The notes under the pieces: model-generated
Told to the model about the DNA's origin: nothing
Databases searched by the model: none
Seen by the model: only the letters and a program-made list of their open reading frames with translations
Shown here: in pieces, positions 28,202 through 42,075 of the stretch
Numbering within the stretch: position 1 is the stretch's first letter
Layout of the letters: the number at the start of each line of letters is the position of its first letter
Position numbers and translations under genes: made by a program
Origin: Saprospiraceae bacterium
Lineage (GTDB): Bacteria; Bacteroidota; Bacteroidia; Chitinophagales; Saprospiraceae
Direction: 5' to 3'
Assembly: GCA_020631105.1 (NCBI GenBank)
Contig: JAHDHW010000008.1
Coordinates: 2,503 to 66,502 of the forward strand
DNA length: 64,000 nt

Positions 28202-29836
28202 CTAATTGAATTGCTCTTTAGGGATCGTAAAGTAAAAAGTTGCACCTTTATTTTTTACGCCTTCGGCCCAAATTCGGCCTCCCTGCTTTTCAATTATTCT
28301 TTTACAAATCGCTAGACCAATACCCGTTCCTTTATAATGACTATTTCTACCATGCAGTCGCTGGAAGATACCAAAGATGCGTTCCTTTTCTTCCTCGCAA
28401 AAACCTTGGCCATTATCACTAATACTAAATAAAAAATCTGATTTTCGATCTTCTGCTTTAATAATAATGTTTGGTTTCCGGTTCTCGCAAGTGTACTTTA
28501 GTCCGTTCCCAATTAGATTTTGTAAAACTTGTCCAAAGAGTAATCTGTTGGTTCGAACTTCTGGCATTTCATAACATTCTATAGCGCCGTCTTTTTCTGA
28601 GATAGAGATCGTTAGGTTTTTTATTACATTGACAAGCACCTCTCTGGTGTCTACAATTTCTTTTTCATACTGTTTTGCAGTCCATTTTGTGTATTCGAGC
28701 ATATCTCTGATAAGATTACTCATCCTGTCTGCTCCATCAATGACAAAATCCATATCGATAGAAGCATTTTTGTCATCTATCTGCTTGATATAACGCCTTT
28801 TGATCAAGCCAGTATAACTCCTGATCATACGTAGTGGTTCCTGTAAATCGTGAGAGATCACGTAAGAAAATTCCTCAAGTGCTTTGTTATGCATTTCAAG
28901 TTTTTCTGCATACTCTTCCAATTTCTTTTTAGCTTTCATCTGAAAAGTAATATCCTCGATCATCGAAACAATATAGTATTCATTGCGAAGTTCCATCTTG
29001 AGGAGTGCCATTGTCATACGGACCCATAAGGTTTCTCCTTTCTTGGTGGACCATCGTTGTTCGAGCACATACTTCTTATGCTCACTTTCCATTACCTTGG
29101 CTAGTAGCGTATTCGTCTCAATATAGTCATCTTCGTGTACATACTCTTTAGGATTATGCTTTACAAAATATCGATTTTTATAGCCGGTCATTGCTTCCAG
29201 CACATGATTAACACGGATTGGATTTAACTGAAGATCACTAAGCATGATCCCTACGGGTGCTTTTTCGAATATCCCCCTGAAACGTTTTTCACTGTTTTCT
29301 AGTTGTTTCTTACTCTTTTCAATTCGATGATCAGCTTCCAGTTTACCATTAAATACCATAAATCCCATCGCAAGGATAAAGATGAGTACTAAGAAAAAAT
29401 ACTCTCGGCTAACGATTACTTCATCAGCAGTCATATAAAACCCCAGGTAGGTTACTAGCAGGAAAACTAAATACAGATTCAGCACCCATTTATTCTTAAT
29501 AAATGCACACAAGGCAAAACCTATTAAAATAGTAGAGGAAGTATCTATAGGCTGAAAGTGATTAAACGCGACCAGCGCAATACCATAAAAGTTATAGACG
29601 AAGAAATGTATATAGAGTAATTTCAATCCATTTTGCTGAACCCAATGGTTGGACCTGCTAAGTATAGCCAGGGCAAAGATAGATATAGCGATTAGAATTC
29701 TTGGGAGAGGGTAATCAACGGTACCTGTTTCAACGAAATAGTTCATAAGGGTAATCCCTATGAGCAATATCGAGCCTATAAATCCTACTCTCTGTAAATA
29801 GAGTTTTTCTACGTTTTCGGTTTTTCTCAAAGACAT
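28202..29836 (-). CDS. Membrane PAS-domain sensor histidine kinase
   Basis: Multiple TM segments; PAS; H-box FSYVISHDLQEPLRMI; N-box NLIGNGLKYT; G1 FSISDNGQGF. Confidence 0.93.
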   Translation of the reverse strand: MSLRKTENVEKLYLQRVGFIGSILLIGITLMNYFVETGTVDYPLPRILIAISIFALAILSRSNHWVQQNGLKLLYIHFFVYNFYGIALVAFNHFQPIDTSSTILIGFALCAFIKNKWVLNLYLVFLLVTYLGFYMTADEVIVSREYFFLVLIFILAMGFMVFNGKLEADHRIEKSKKQLENSEKRFRGIFEKAPVGIMLSDLQLNPIRVNHVLEAMTGYKNRYFVKHNPKEYVHEDDYIETNTLLAKVMESEHKKYVLEQRWSTKKGETLWVRMTMALLKMELRNEYYIVSMIEDITFQMKAKKKLEEYAEKLEMHNKALEEFSYVISHDLQEPLRMIRSYTGLIKRRYIKQIDDKNASIDMDFVIDGADRMSNLIRDMLEYTKWTAKQYEKEIVDTREVLVNVIKNLTISISEKDGAIECYEMPEVRTNRLLFGQVLQNLIGNGLKYTCENRKPNIIIKAEDRKSDFLFSISDNGQGFCEEEKERIFGIFQRLHGRNSHYKGTGIGLAICKRIIEKQGGRIWAEGVKNKGATFYFTIPKEQFN

Positions 29837-29957
29837 CTTAAAAAGAGCTAAGTATATTAAATACTGGTGAATAAAATATTCGCTAGCATTAAAGGAGTAG
29901 TTATATTAGCTCGGGGAAGAGATTCTTTAAGTAAGGAAAAGGCATAATCTATGCCAT

Positions 29958-29994
29958 AAAAAAACCAGCTACTGATAACAGTAGCTGGTTTTTA
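29958..29994 (-). terminator. Terminator of sucD (bidirectional)
   Basis: AAAACCAGCTACTG ATAA CAGTAGCTGGTTTT. Confidence 0.85.
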
Positions 29995-30017
29995 TAGAGA
30001 AGTTGATTATTAATTTA

Positions 30018-30893
30018 TTAAGCTTTCAGCGCTTCAATCATTGTTGAACCAATCTGAGCCGGAGAATTCACAACATGAATCCCACAGGCCGCCATAATCT
30101 TCATTTTTGCCTCTGCAGTATCATCTTTACCTCCGATGATTGCACCAGCATGTCCCATTGTTCGTCCTTTTGGTGCAGTTTGTCCGGCAATAAAGCCGAC
30201 AACAGGTTTTTTGTTACCAGTTGATTTAATGTATTCTGCAGCTTGAGCTTCGTAATTTCCGCCAATCTCTCCAATCATCACGATTCCTTCTGTCTCAGGA
30301 TCTTCCATCAGCATCTTAACTGCGTCTTTAGTCGGTGTTCCAACAATTGGATCTCCACCAATTCCTATAGCAGTAGAAATACCTAATCCTGCTTTCACGA
30401 TTTGATCCGAAGCTTCATAGGTAAGTGTTCCAGATTTTGAAACAATTCCAATTTTTCCTTTTTTGAATACAAAGCCAGGCATAATCCCAACTTTCGCTTC
30501 TTCTGGTGTGATAACACCAGGGCAGTTAGGTCCGACCAGAGTACAATCATAATCCTCTATATAGGCTTTCACTTTTACCATATCCTGAACGGGGATTCCT
30601 TCAGTAATACAAATAATCACTTTAATCCCTGCAGAAGCTGCTTCCATAATTGCATCAGCGGCAAATGGTGGTGGCACAAAAATGATTGAGGTATCTGCAT
30701 TTACTTTTTCTACCGCTTCGGCAACAGTATTAAACACTGGTTTCTCCAAATGTGTCATTCCTCCTTTACCTGGAGTTACACCTCCGACAACGTTAGTGCC
30801 GTAGTCAATCATCTGGCCAGCGTGGAAAGTTCCTTCTTTACCGGTAAAACCTTGAACTATTATGTTTGAATCTTTATTAACTAATACAGACAT
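30018..30893 (-). CDS. sucD: Succinyl-CoA synthetase subunit alpha
   Basis: VQGFTGKEGTFHAGQMIDYGT, GPNCPGVITPEEAKVGIMPG, GRTMGHAGAII. Confidence 0.97.
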   Translation of the reverse strand: MSVLVNKDSNIIVQGFTGKEGTFHAGQMIDYGTNVVGGVTPGKGGMTHLEKPVFNTVAEAVEKVNADTSIIFVPPPFAADAIMEAASAGIKVIICITEGIPVQDMVKVKAYIEDYDCTLVGPNCPGVITPEEAKVGIMPGFVFKKGKIGIVSKSGTLTYEASDQIVKAGLGISTAIGIGGDPIVGTPTKDAVKMLMEDPETEGIVMIGEIGGNYEAQAAEYIKSTGNKKPVVGFIAGQTAPKGRTMGHAGAIIGGKDDTAEAKMKIMAACGIHVVNSPAQIGSTMIEALKA

Positions 30894-30914
30894 TCGTTTT
30901 TTTGATTTTATTGA

Positions 30915-31244
30915 TTATTGATCTTTATTTTCTTTTGGGTCTATCATGATAAATACGTCTTCATCGCTTTTTTGCAGATAGTATTTTTCACGAGCAAATT
31001 TTTCTTTATTTCCTTCAATATCCACTCTATCTTCGTGTGCTTCTTTAATTTTTGATTTGTAGTAAAGTTTATCTGCTTCAAGTTCGTTTTGAGTTTGCTC
31101 CAGATGAAACATCGTTAGCACATCATGCTTATCGAAAAAAACCATCCACGCAACAAAGAGTGTAGCTACCAAAAAATATTTATTCTTTAGTGGTGCTGGA
31201 ATTGCATTAGAAAGCGGCTTAAATGGATTATTTCGAACAGCCAT
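30915..31244 (-). CDS. Septum formation initiator family protein (FtsB/DivIC-like)
   Basis: 109 aa, one TM then coiled coil, REKYYLQKSDEDVFIM motif. Confidence 0.85.
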   Translation of the reverse strand: MAVRNNPFKPLSNAIPAPLKNKYFLVATLFVAWMVFFDKHDVLTMFHLEQTQNELEADKLYYKSKIKEAHEDRVDIEGNKEKFAREKYYLQKSDEDVFIMIDPKENKDQ

Positions 31245-31308
31245 ATTGAAAGATATTAACTTGAAGCTTTATGAACTATTTCATAAAACTTCAAGTTGAC
31301 CAAGTTAT

Positions 31309-33748
<2,440 letters not shown>

Positions 33749-33941
33749 TAATGAAGCTATTTTTCGTGATTAATAAAATCGTTTGAAGACCGCACAAATA
33801 TAGCACATAATTAATAATTAAAAGGCTGCACTCATAGCTAATTAAACAGGGCACTTAATTTTAGCAGTCCAATTTAGTTTTATTGGTAAGTCTTTAAATA
33901 CAACCCGCAGGTGTTTTTATTGTTTATGAAATACTTAAGTA

Positions 33942-33974
33942 TAAAAAAAGCGATACTAGAGAACCAGTATCGCT
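33942..33974 (-). terminator. Terminator after rplQ
   Basis: AGCGATACT / AGTATCGCT with T7 on minus strand. Confidence 0.85.
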
Positions 33975-34000
33975 TAATGAATATCTTAAAAATGCATTTG

Positions 34001-34492
34001 CTATTCTTCTTCTTCGTTAGTAGTATCCGCTACAACTGGTGGTGTAGCAGCAGCAGTCTCAACATTAGCCTTTCCACCACGACGCGTTCTTCTACGTTTG
34101 CTCTTAGAGCTATCTGTACTAGACAAAAGCACTTCGTTAAAATCAACAAGTTCGATCATTGCCATTTCAGCAGCATCGCTTTTACGGAATCCCGTTTTGA
34201 TAATACGAACATAACCTCCCGGACGATCTCCTACTTTAACAGAGATAGGTCCAAAAAGCTCCTTAATGGCATCTTTATTTTGAAGATATGAGAACACAAC
34301 TCGTCGAGAGTGAGTAGTATCTTTTTTTGATTTAGTAATCAAAGGTTCGATAAAAACTCGTAGCGCTTTAGCCTTTGCTAATGTCGTATTGATTCTTTTG
34401 TGTGTAACCAAAGCAATAGCAAGGTTCTTGAGCAATGCTTTACGATGTGGCGCCTTACGCCCGAGGTGGTTAAACTTTTTACCGTGTCTCAT
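34001..34492 (-). CDS. rplQ: 50S ribosomal protein L17
   Basis: [25 protein letters not shown]. Confidence 0.97.
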   Translation of the reverse strand: MRHGKKFNHLGRKAPHRKALLKNLAIALVTHKRINTTLAKAKALRVFIEPLITKSKKDTTHSRRVVFSYLQNKDAIKELFGPISVKVGDRPGGYVRIIKTGFRKSDAAEMAMIELVDFNEVLLSSTDSSKSKRRRTRRGGKANVETAAATPPVVADTTNEEEE

Positions 34493-34589
34493 TTCTTTTG
34501 TTTTTAATGATTAATGAACTTCGCAGCACTTTTCGGCAATGACTTATTCAGTAACTGCATTGATCAGAGGTATCCCCCTGGTATAATAA

Positions 34590-35588
34590 TTATTCTTCGT
34601 CAAGTTTATACTTAGATAAATCCATTCCGAAGGTTAATCCTTTTTCCTGAAGTAATTCTTCGATCTCAACAAGAGACTTTTTACCAAAGTTTCTGAACTT
34701 TAATAACTCGTGAGTATCGTACTTCACCATTTCAGCAAGTGTATTAATTTTTGCTGCTTTCAAACAGTTATAAGCCCGAACAGAAAGATCGAGATCTTCT
34801 AAAGACGTTTTCAACAACTTACGCATGTGTAAGATGTGCTCATCAACAATATTATCTTCTCGTCCTGCAGCATCTTCGAAAGTAATATTCTCATCAGTGA
34901 TCAACATCAAGTGTTGGATCAAAATTCGAGAAGCTTCTTTCACTGCCTCTTCCGGGTGTATAGTTCCGTCTGTCTTAATTTCGATAGTCAATTTCTCATA
35001 ATCGGTACGTTGGCCTACACGAGTGTTTGATACCTTATAAGAGACGTTTTTAATTGGTGTATAAATCGCATCGATAGGAATTACTCCAATTGGTGCATCT
35101 TTAGGCAGATTTTCATCTGCAGGAACATAACCACGGCCTTTGGTAATTGTCAACTCCATTTCAAGGTTAACAAAAGGCTCCATATTACAGATCAAAAGAT
35201 CTGGGTTCATCACTTTGAACACATTGGTGTGCTCTTCTATATCTCCTGCTCTGAACTCTTCTTTACCACTGATAGTTAAGTAAATTTTTTCGGTTGATAC
35301 ATCTTCATCAGAGATCAATTGCTTCAGTCTTACCTGTTTAAGGTTAAGAATGATATCTACCACATCTTCAACAACCCCTTTGATCGTAGAAAACTCATGC
35401 TCAACTCCTGCGATACGAACCGCAGAGATCGCAAAACCTTCTAAGGAAGAAAGTAATACCCGTCGTAGAGAATTACCTACAGTTTGTCCGAATCCCGGCT
35501 CCAAAGGTTTGAATTCGAAGGTTCCTTCGAAATCCGTTGCTTTTTGAAGAATAATTTTATCGGGTTTCTGAAAATTTAAAATGTTCAT
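34590..35588 (-). CDS. rpoA: DNA-directed RNA polymerase subunit alpha
   Basis: [25 protein letters not shown]-type N-terminus and alpha-CTD. Confidence 0.98.
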   Translation of the reverse strand: MNILNFQKPDKIILQKATDFEGTFEFKPLEPGFGQTVGNSLRRVLLSSLEGFAISAVRIAGVEHEFSTIKGVVEDVVDIILNLKQVRLKQLISDEDVSTEKIYLTISGKEEFRAGDIEEHTNVFKVMNPDLLICNMEPFVNLEMELTITKGRGYVPADENLPKDAPIGVIPIDAIYTPIKNVSYKVSNTRVGQRTDYEKLTIEIKTDGTIHPEEAVKEASRILIQHLMLITDENITFEDAAGREDNIVDEHILHMRKLLKTSLEDLDLSVRAYNCLKAAKINTLAEMVKYDTHELLKFRNFGKKSLVEIEELLQEKGLTFGMDLSKYKLDEE

Positions 35589-35643
35589 ATATAAGAGTTA
35601 TTCTTTAGAGGGAAAAAATAGCAGAATAGATATGCTTAAAATC

Positions 35644-35679
35644 ACTTAAAATCTGAATGATACCATCCAGATTTTAAGT
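35644..35679 (-). repeat. 12-bp perfect inverted repeat in the rpsD-rpoA spacer
   Basis: ACTTAAAATCTG (35644-35655) / CAGATTTTAAGT (35668-35679). Confidence 0.85.
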
Positions 35680-35691
35680 AATATTATTTCG

Positions 35692-36303
35692 TTATTTAGA
35701 GTACAATTCAACGATCAATTGCTCATTGATTGGCTCAGGAATTGCTTCGCGTTCTGGGTAGTCTAAAAAGACACCTTCCATTTTGTCAGGATTCCACTCA
35801 AGCCATCCAAATTTGCGTACATCAGATTTACCTTTTACGGATTCTGAAATTATAGCCATGCCTCTAGATTTCCCTCTAACGCTCACCACATCTCCAGCAC
35901 GTAATTGAGCAGAAGGAATATTGGTAACTATACCATTAACCATGATGTGTTTGTGAGAAACTAACTGGCGAGCAGCAGGACGAGAAGGAGCTAAACCTAA
36001 TCGGTATACTGTATTGTCTAATCTTGCTTCAAGAAACTGAAGAAGAACAGTACCAGTAACCCCCTTCTTAGCACTTGCAGATTCGAATAAGTTTCTAAAC
36101 TGACGCTCTAATACACCATAAGTATATTTAGCTTTTTGTTTTTCCTTAAGCTGGTTAGCATAGTCAGATTTTTGCTTTCTTCTACGACTATTACCATGTT
36201 GCCCCGGAGGGTATTTTTTCTTTTCGAAAGCTTTATCAAAACCAAAAATTGGTTCTCCAAATGCTCTAGCTTTTTTAGTCTTAGGACCAGTATATCTAGC
36301 CAT
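35692..36303 (-). CDS. rpsD: 30S ribosomal protein S4
   Basis: [22 protein letters not shown]4 domain. Confidence 0.98.
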   Translation of the reverse strand: MARYTGPKTKKARAFGEPIFGFDKAFEKKKYPPGQHGNSRRRKQKSDYANQLKEKQKAKYTYGVLERQFRNLFESASAKKGVTGTVLLQFLEARLDNTVYRLGLAPSRPAARQLVSHKHIMVNGIVTNIPSAQLRAGDVVSVRGKSRGMAIISESVKGKSDVRKFGWLEWNPDKMEGVFLDYPEREAIPEPINEQLIVELYSK

Positions 36304-36333
36304 TGTATCTTAACTCTTGAATTAGGTTAAAAA

Positions 36334-36714
36334 TTAAACTCTTCTTTTCTTAGGTGGACGGCAACCATTATGAGGTACTGGCGTAACGTCTTTAATTCTA
36401 GACACTTTAATACCAGCTCCGTCAATTGCGCGGATAGCAGCTTCTCTTCCTGAACCAGGACCTTTAACATATACCTCTGCTGTTCGCATTCCAGCTTCGT
36501 AAGCTACTCTCGCAGCATCACTTGCAGCAACTTGCGCAGCATATGGTGTATTTTTCTTAGATCCACGGAATCCAGCTTTACCAGCAGATGCCCAAGAAAT
36601 CACATCTCCTTTTTTATTACAGATAGAGATAATGATATTATTGAAGCTGGCTTTTACGTAAGCTAAACCTTCTGGTTCTACTCTTACTTTTCTTTTTTTT
36701 CTGGTCTTTGCCAT
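36334..36714 (-). CDS. rpsK: 30S ribosomal protein S11
   Basis: [34 protein letters not shown]-term [12 protein letters not shown]. Confidence 0.98.
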   Translation of the reverse strand: MAKTRKKRKVRVEPEGLAYVKASFNNIIISICNKKGDVISWASAGKAGFRGSKKNTPYAAQVAASDAARVAYEAGMRTAEVYVKGPGSGREAAIRAIDGAGIKVSRIKDVTPVPHNGCRPPKKRRV

Positions 36715-36747
36715 CTTATGATTGCTTATATCGTAATGATAATATTA

Positions 36748-37125
36748 TTATTTAGTTACTTTCTTTTTGTTAGCGACCGTCTTACGCTTACCTTTTCTGG
36801 TACGAGCATTGGTTTGTGTGCGTTGTCCACGAAGCGGTAATCCTTTACGGTGACGAATACCTCGGTAACAACCGATATCCATCAAACGCTTGATGTTAGT
36901 CTGAACTTCAGACCGAAGTTGACCTTCAACTTTAAGCTCATCCTGAATCATCTGAGATACCACACGGACATTCTCATCATTCCATTCTGAAACTTTGGTT
37001 TCATGACTGATACCAGCCCGGTCAAGAATCACACCTGCTAGTGATCTTCCTATCCCGAAGATATAGGTCAAACTAATAATTCCTCTTTTATTTCTAGGTA
37101 AGTCTACCCCTGCAATACGAGCCAT
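36748..37125 (-). CDS. rpsM: 30S ribosomal protein S13
   Basis: [44 protein letters not shown]. Confidence 0.98.
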   Translation of the reverse strand: MARIAGVDLPRNKRGIISLTYIFGIGRSLAGVILDRAGISHETKVSEWNDENVRVVSQMIQDELKVEGQLRSEVQTNIKRLMDIGCYRGIRHRKGLPLRGQRTQTNARTRKGKRKTVANKKKVTK

Positions 37126-37158
37126 ATGAAATATTTTTAAGCGGCTTTAATAATTAAA

Positions 37159-37275
37159 TTACCCTTGACGCTGTTTGAAGCGAGGATTTTTTTTATTAAT
37201 TACGTACAATTTTCCTTTTCGTCGAACGATTTTGCAATCTGCAGATCGTTTTTTGATTGATGCTCTAACTTTCAT
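37159..37275 (-). CDS. rpmJ: 50S ribosomal protein L36
   Basis: Not in ORF track (too short); my translation [38 protein letters not shown], 38 aa. Confidence 0.95.
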   Translation of the reverse strand: MKVRASIKKRSADCKIVRRKGKLYVINKKNPRFKQRQG

Positions 37276-37293
37276 CTCAGAGTATTTACTGTG

Positions 37294-37512
37294 TTATTTA
37301 TAACGATACGTTATGCGTCCTCTACTTAAATCATATGGCGACATCTCTACTGCTACTTTATCTCCAGGTAAAATTCGAATATAGTTCATTCTCATTTTTC
37401 CAGAAATAGTAGCTACAATCTCGTGGTCATTTTCAAGGCGCACTCTGAACATTGCGTTCGATAATGCCTCTTCAATAACCCCGTCTTGCTTAATTAAGTC
37501 CTGTTTTGCCAT
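37294..37512 (-). CDS. infA: Translation initiation factor IF-1
   Basis: [32 protein letters not shown]...GRITYRYK. Confidence 0.98.
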   Translation of the reverse strand: MAKQDLIKQDGVIEEALSNAMFRVRLENDHEIVATISGKMRMNYIRILPGDKVAVEMSPYDLSRGRITYRYK

Positions 37513-37530
37513 AGTTCAAATTTCGGTGTG

Positions 37531-37562
37531 CAAAGATACAAAAAAATAAGCGACTTTTTCAA
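37531..37562 (-). promoter_or_regulatory. Bacteroidota-type promoter (TTG-N21-TATCTTTG) upstream of infA
   Basis: CAAAGATA 37531-37538 and CAA 37560-37562 on plus strand. Confidence 0.55.
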
Positions 37563-37575
37563 TAATATTGAAATT

Positions 37576-38406
37576 TTATATCGCCTTGATAGATTCCGCT
37601 TGCATCAACGGAACTTCATTAACATTTGGGTTATTAGCAATAGCCTTTTCGACCTCTGTATGATCAGACATCAAGTCTGCTTTTTGCTTTCTAACAGCCA
37701 CAGTATGCTCAAAATGAGCTGAAGGCGTTTTATCTCTACTAATAATTGTCCATCCATCTTTGGCTTGCGAAACTTCCTTTCGGCCCAAGTTTACCATCGG
37801 TTCAATCGCTATCACTAAACCATCACGCATTTTAGGCCCTTTTCCTTTCTTTCCGTAATTAGGTACTTCGGGTGCTTCATGCAAATTTCTACCCAATCCA
37901 TGCCCTACTAACTCACGAACAACTCCATATTTATGCTTCCGTTCACAGTATTCCTGAATGGCAAAACCAATATCACCGATTCTTTTACCGTCTACTGCTT
38001 TTTCTATTCCTTTATATAAAGATGTTTTAGTAACACTTAGGAGCTTCATTACCTCTGGTTCGATTTCACCTAAAGCAAATGTATATGCTGCATCTCCATA
38101 AAACTCATTCATAAATGTTCCACAGTCTACAGAGACTATATCTCCATCTTGAAATTCTTTATCCGATGGGATTCCATGAACAACTTGTTCATTCACGGAT
38201 ATACATAATGTGCTAGGAAAACCTCGATAACCCTTAAAACCAGGTACTGCACCGTGATCTCTTATCAACGCTTCTGCTTCTTTATCAATCTGAGCTCCAG
38301 TGACTCCTGGCTTTATAACAGTCCCTACATGAGTAAGTACTTTACAAACGAGCAGGCAACTTTGTCTAATTAGCTCAATCTCTTCATCTGTTTTATAATA
38401 GATCAT
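37576..38406 (-). CDS. map: Type I methionyl aminopeptidase
   Basis: GHGLGRNLHEAPEVPNYG, IAIEPMVNLG, HFEHTVAV. Confidence 0.97.
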   Translation of the reverse strand: MIYYKTDEEIELIRQSCLLVCKVLTHVGTVIKPGVTGAQIDKEAEALIRDHGAVPGFKGYRGFPSTLCISVNEQVVHGIPSDKEFQDGDIVSVDCGTFMNEFYGDAAYTFALGEIEPEVMKLLSVTKTSLYKGIEKAVDGKRIGDIGFAIQEYCERKHKYGVVRELVGHGLGRNLHEAPEVPNYGKKGKGPKMRDGLVIAIEPMVNLGRKEVSQAKDGWTIISRDKTPSAHFEHTVAVRKQKADLMSDHTEVEKAIANNPNVNEVPLMQAESIKAI

Positions 38407-38428
38407 ATTATTATTCGCTGATCTAACT

Positions 38429-39793
38429 TTACATAGATGCGCCGATACCTTGTACTCCGCTTCGACCTTTAAGTCGTCCTGATTTAACTAAACCATCATA
38501 TTTACGCATCAATAAATGGCTCTCCACTTGTTGTAATGTATCTAGTACAACAGCAACAAGAATCAAAAGAGAAGTCCCTCCAAAGAACATTGCAAAATTG
38601 GTATTGATTCCGAACATCGAAGCGAAAGCTGGAAGGATAGAAATTAACCCAAGGAAAATAGATCCAGGCAATGTAATTCTTGTTGTAATGGTATCAATAA
38701 AATCTGCAGTCTTTTTACCAGGTTTTATTCCAGGAATAAAAGCATTCTGTCGCTTTAGATACTCCGCATACTGCTGAGGATTTACTAATAATGCCGTATA
38801 GATGTAGGTAAATACAACAACCAAAATGAAATAGATAATGTTATATGGCGCTGAAGTAAAGTCGTTAAGACTTACTAAAAAGTCACTGTTCGCCAAGTCA
38901 CTTTGACGGTTAGCCAAAAGCTGTTGAATTGTAGCCGGAATAAACATCAATGCCTGTGCAAAGATAATCGGCATAACTCCTGAGGCATTTACCTTGATCG
39001 GAATATAATCACGTGCTCCTGAAACAGGCATAGTTGCGGATCCACGTCCAACCATACGTTTCGCAAATTGAATCGGAATCTTACGTACAGCTTGAACAAT
39101 CAATACAGTGGCCATCACTACAAAGAATAATGCTACCAACTCAATCACTAAGGTAATTCCAAAATTATTCGTGAATTCAAAAGCTAAAGCACTCGGCAAG
39201 GTTGCGATAATACCAATCATAATTAATAATGAAATACCATTACCAATACCTCGATCGGTGATTTTCTCACCAAGCCACATTGCGAAAATGGTTCCTGTAG
39301 AAAGGATAATCACATTACTAACCCAAAATATTGTAGGACTTAAAACATCTGCACTAACCACGGCTCCTTGTTGCTGAAGGTAAGCAAGGTATCCTCCCCC
39401 CTGAACTAAGGTAATTGCTACAGTAAGCAATCGGGTAATTTGAGTAAGTTTTTTTCGACCGGACTCCCCTTCTCTTTGTTGTAGGCGCTGAAAATATGGT
39501 ACAGCAAAACCAGCCAACTGGATGATGATCGAAGCGGTAATATAAGGCATGATACCTAATGCAAAAACAGCTGCATTATTAAATGCACCTCCGGTAAAAG
39601 CATTGATCAAACCAAAAAGATCATTCGCATTTCCGCTAGCAGCAGCATTTTGTAGCTGATCCGGATTCACACCTGGTAATACCACGAATGAACCGAAACG
39701 ATAGACCATCAATATTATCAAAGTAAAGGTGATTCTCTCTCTTAATTCTTTGATTTTCCAGATGTTACGTAAGGTTGTAATTAATTTTTTCAT
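38429..39793 (-). CDS. secY: Preprotein translocase subunit SecY
   Basis: Multi-TM; GLINAFTGGAFNNAAVFALGIMPYITASIIIQL; GERISDRGIGNG-like motif. Confidence 0.98.
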   Translation of the reverse strand: MKKLITTLRNIWKIKELRERITFTLIILMVYRFGSFVVLPGVNPDQLQNAAASGNANDLFGLINAFTGGAFNNAAVFALGIMPYITASIIIQLAGFAVPYFQRLQQREGESGRKKLTQITRLLTVAITLVQGGGYLAYLQQQGAVVSADVLSPTIFWVSNVIILSTGTIFAMWLGEKITDRGIGNGISLLIMIGIIATLPSALAFEFTNNFGITLVIELVALFFVVMATVLIVQAVRKIPIQFAKRMVGRGSATMPVSGARDYIPIKVNASGVMPIIFAQALMFIPATIQQLLANRQSDLANSDFLVSLNDFTSAPYNIIYFILVVVFTYIYTALLVNPQQYAEYLKRQNAFIPGIKPGKKTADFIDTITTRITLPGSIFLGLISILPAFASMFGINTNFAMFFGGTSLLILVAVVLDTLQQVESHLLMRKYDGLVKSGRLKGRSGVQGIGASM

Positions 39794-39909
39794 CTTCAGG
39801 ACTTACAATGGTTTATAAAGTGCTGATGCCCACCATTATTGGCAGGCATTACTCACTCCCATGATCAGGGATAATATTTTTAATACTCGTCAAAAGTTTG
39901 CTGGTTGAT

Positions 39910-40356
39910 TTATACAAGCTCAACAGTACCTCCAGCAGATTCGATTGCTTTTTTAGCAGACTCAGAACAAGCATGAGCTTTAATTTCTAGTTTGCGCTTA
40001 AGCTCACCTCCACCTAAGATTTTGACTTTATCAGTTTTTCTTATGATTCCGTTCGCTAGGAGTGTTTCCATATTAACAGCAGTAAGATTATGCTTTTCGG
40101 AAATCTCTTCTAATCTACCTAAGTTAATAGGAACAAATTCTACACGATTAGGGTTTTTAAATCCACGCTTTGGTATTCGCATCTGAAGTGGCATTTGACC
40201 GCCTTCAAAGTTTCTTTTACGACTATAACCAGAACGAGATTTTGCTCCCTTATGCCCACGAGTACTGGTACCACCGTATCCAGATCCCGTACCTCTAGCG
40301 ATACGCTTTTTATTTTTATTCGAACCGGTTGCCGGTTTTAAACTATGCAATTCCAT
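39910..40356 (-). CDS. rplO: 50S ribosomal protein L15
   Basis: RIARGTGSGYGGTSTRGHKGAKSRSG. Confidence 0.97.
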   Translation of the reverse strand: MELHSLKPATGSNKNKKRIARGTGSGYGGTSTRGHKGAKSRSGYSRKRNFEGGQMPLQMRIPKRGFKNPNRVEFVPINLGRLEEISEKHNLTAVNMETLLANGIIRKTDKVKILGGGELKRKLEIKAHACSESAKKAIESAGGTVELV

Positions 40357-40388
40357 TATAATAATATTATAAATTATACGAAATCAAA

Positions 40389-40568
40389 TTATAATTGTTC
40401 CACGTTCACCAAATGGTTTACTCGGTTGATCATCCCTTGGATTTGTGGAGTTACTTCGTGTTCTACACTTTGATTAATCTTTTTCAAACCAAGAGCAATC
40501 ATGGTGTCCTTTTGGCGTTTTGGACGATCGATCACACTTTTCACTTGAGTTATTTTTACCTTAGCCAT
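40389..40568 (-). CDS. rpmD: 50S ribosomal protein L30
   Basis: Not in ORF track (short); my translation MAKVKITQVKSVIDRPKRQKDTMIALGLKKINQSVEHEVTPQIQGMINRVNHLVNVEQL*, 59 aa. Confidence 0.95.
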   Translation of the reverse strand: MAKVKITQVKSVIDRPKRQKDTMIALGLKKINQSVEHEVTPQIQGMINRVNHLVNVEQL

Positions 40569-40598
40569 TCTTTGAATGTTTTATGGTTAACGAATCAA

Positions 40599-41117
40599 TT
40601 ATCCGTTAAAAAGCTTTTCCATTGATATATTACGTTGCTTAGCAATTGCCATAGGGCTTCTGAGTTTAGCAAGTGCATCTATAGTTGCTTTAACCACGTT
40701 ATGCGGATTTGAAGAACCTTGAGACTTTGCTAATACATTATGTACCCCTGCGATTTCTAAAACTGCACGCATTGCACCACCTGCAATTACACCGGTACCA
40801 TCAGCTGCTGGCTTAATAAGTACTTTACCCGCACCGTATTTACCCTTCTGCTCATGTGGGATCGTTCCTTTGTAGATAGGTACTTTGATTAAGTTCTTTT
40901 TGGCATCATCTACAGCTTTTGCGATAGACTCAGATACATCTCTTGCTTTACCTAGGCCATGTCCGACAGTCCCTTTTCCATCACCGACCACCGCAATTGC
41001 AGCAAAACTAAAAGTTCTACCCCCTTTGGTAACCTTTGCTACACGATTAAGGCTAACTAATTTTTCTTTAAGTTCTGTATCTGTAGGTTTGACTCTATTC
41101 GGAGTTTTCTTCGCCAT
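40599..41117 (-). CDS. rpsE: 30S ribosomal protein S5
   Basis: [36 protein letters not shown]-type sequence. Confidence 0.98.
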   Translation of the reverse strand: MAKKTPNRVKPTDTELKEKLVSLNRVAKVTKGGRTFSFAAIAVVGDGKGTVGHGLGKARDVSESIAKAVDDAKKNLIKVPIYKGTIPHEQKGKYGAGKVLIKPAADGTGVIAGGAMRAVLEIAGVHNVLAKSQGSSNPHNVVKATIDALAKLRSPMAIAKQRNISMEKLFNG

Positions 41118-41130
41118 GATAATTTAGATT

Positions 41131-41478
41131 TTATAGTTGCAAACCGCCCTCACGAGCGCCATCTGCCAATGCTTTTACTCGTCCGTGATAAAGGTATCCG
41201 CCTCTATCAAAAACAACTGATGAAATTTTTTCAGCGGATGCTTTTTCAGCGATTTTTTTACCTACCGCCTTAGCTTGTTCCACTTTAGTACCACTTGCAG
41301 CGATTTCTATTGAAGAAGCCGAAGCAAGAGTTACTCCATCCAAATCGTTAATCAATTGAACATAGATTGCTTTGTTGCTTCTATATACTGATAAACGAGG
41401 TCTATCCGCAGTACCCTGAATTTTCTTACGGATACGTTGATGGATTCTTTTTCTTTTTTGAGCTTTTGTAAGTTTCAT
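41131..41478 (-). CDS. rplR: 50S ribosomal protein L18
   Basis: [47 protein letters not shown]. Confidence 0.98.
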   Translation of the reverse strand: MKLTKAQKRKRIHQRIRKKIQGTADRPRLSVYRSNKAIYVQLINDLDGVTLASASSIEIAASGTKVEQAKAVGKKIAEKASAEKISSVVFDRGGYLYHGRVKALADGAREGGLQL

Positions 41479-41497
41479 TACTATGATAACTTTTAGA

Positions 41498-42049
41498 TTA
41501 TTTAGCTGCAGTTTTACCTGCTTTACGTCTGATTACTTCACCAACAAACTTGATACCTTTTCCTTTGTAAGGTTCTGGCTTACGGAATGCTCGAATCTTT
41601 GCAGCAACCTGGCCAATCAGTTGTTTATCGTGGCTTTCTAAACGTATCGTTGGTGGTTTACCTTTTTCAGATACAGTAGAAAGTTTAACTTCATCTGGTA
41701 CATAAAACATAATCGGGTGAGAATACCCAACACTAATCTCAAGTAGCTGTCCGGTGTTACTCGCACGATATCCGACTCCGACTAGCTCCAATTCTTTGAC
41801 GTAGCCTTCAGAGACACCTACAACCATATTGCTTATCAAAGTACGGTAAAGACCGTGCATAGATCTATGGCGTTTTGAATCTGTTGGGCGGCTTACAGTT
41901 AAAGTACCGTCTTCGATATCGACCTTTAAATCAGGATCGATACGCTCCATCAATTCTCCTTTGGAACCTTTGACTTTTACCACATTTTTTTCTACGTTGA
42001 TCTCAACGCCACTTGGTATTTCAATCGGTGCTTTTCCTATCCTAGACAT
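41498..42049 (-). CDS. rplF: 50S ribosomal protein L6
   Basis: [39 protein letters not shown]. Confidence 0.98.
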   Translation of the reverse strand: MSRIGKAPIEIPSGVEINVEKNVVKVKGSKGELMERIDPDLKVDIEDGTLTVSRPTDSKRHRSMHGLYRTLISNMVVGVSEGYVKELELVGVGYRASNTGQLLEISVGYSHPIMFYVPDEVKLSTVSEKGKPPTIRLESHDKQLIGQVAAKIRAFRKPEPYKGKGIKFVGEVIRRKAGKTAAK

Positions 42050-42075
42050 TTTCTATGAAATTAGAAGTTTTAAAA

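Noticed and set aside
33911-34291. 126-aa plus ORF over rplQ
   Set aside because: Antisense to rplQ, low-complexity translation.
37159-37275. L36 lacking the usual zinc-binding cysteines as an anomaly
   Set aside because: Cysteine-poor (C-) L36 is, to my knowledge, common in Bacteroidota and expected here; S14 is also of the long C- type.
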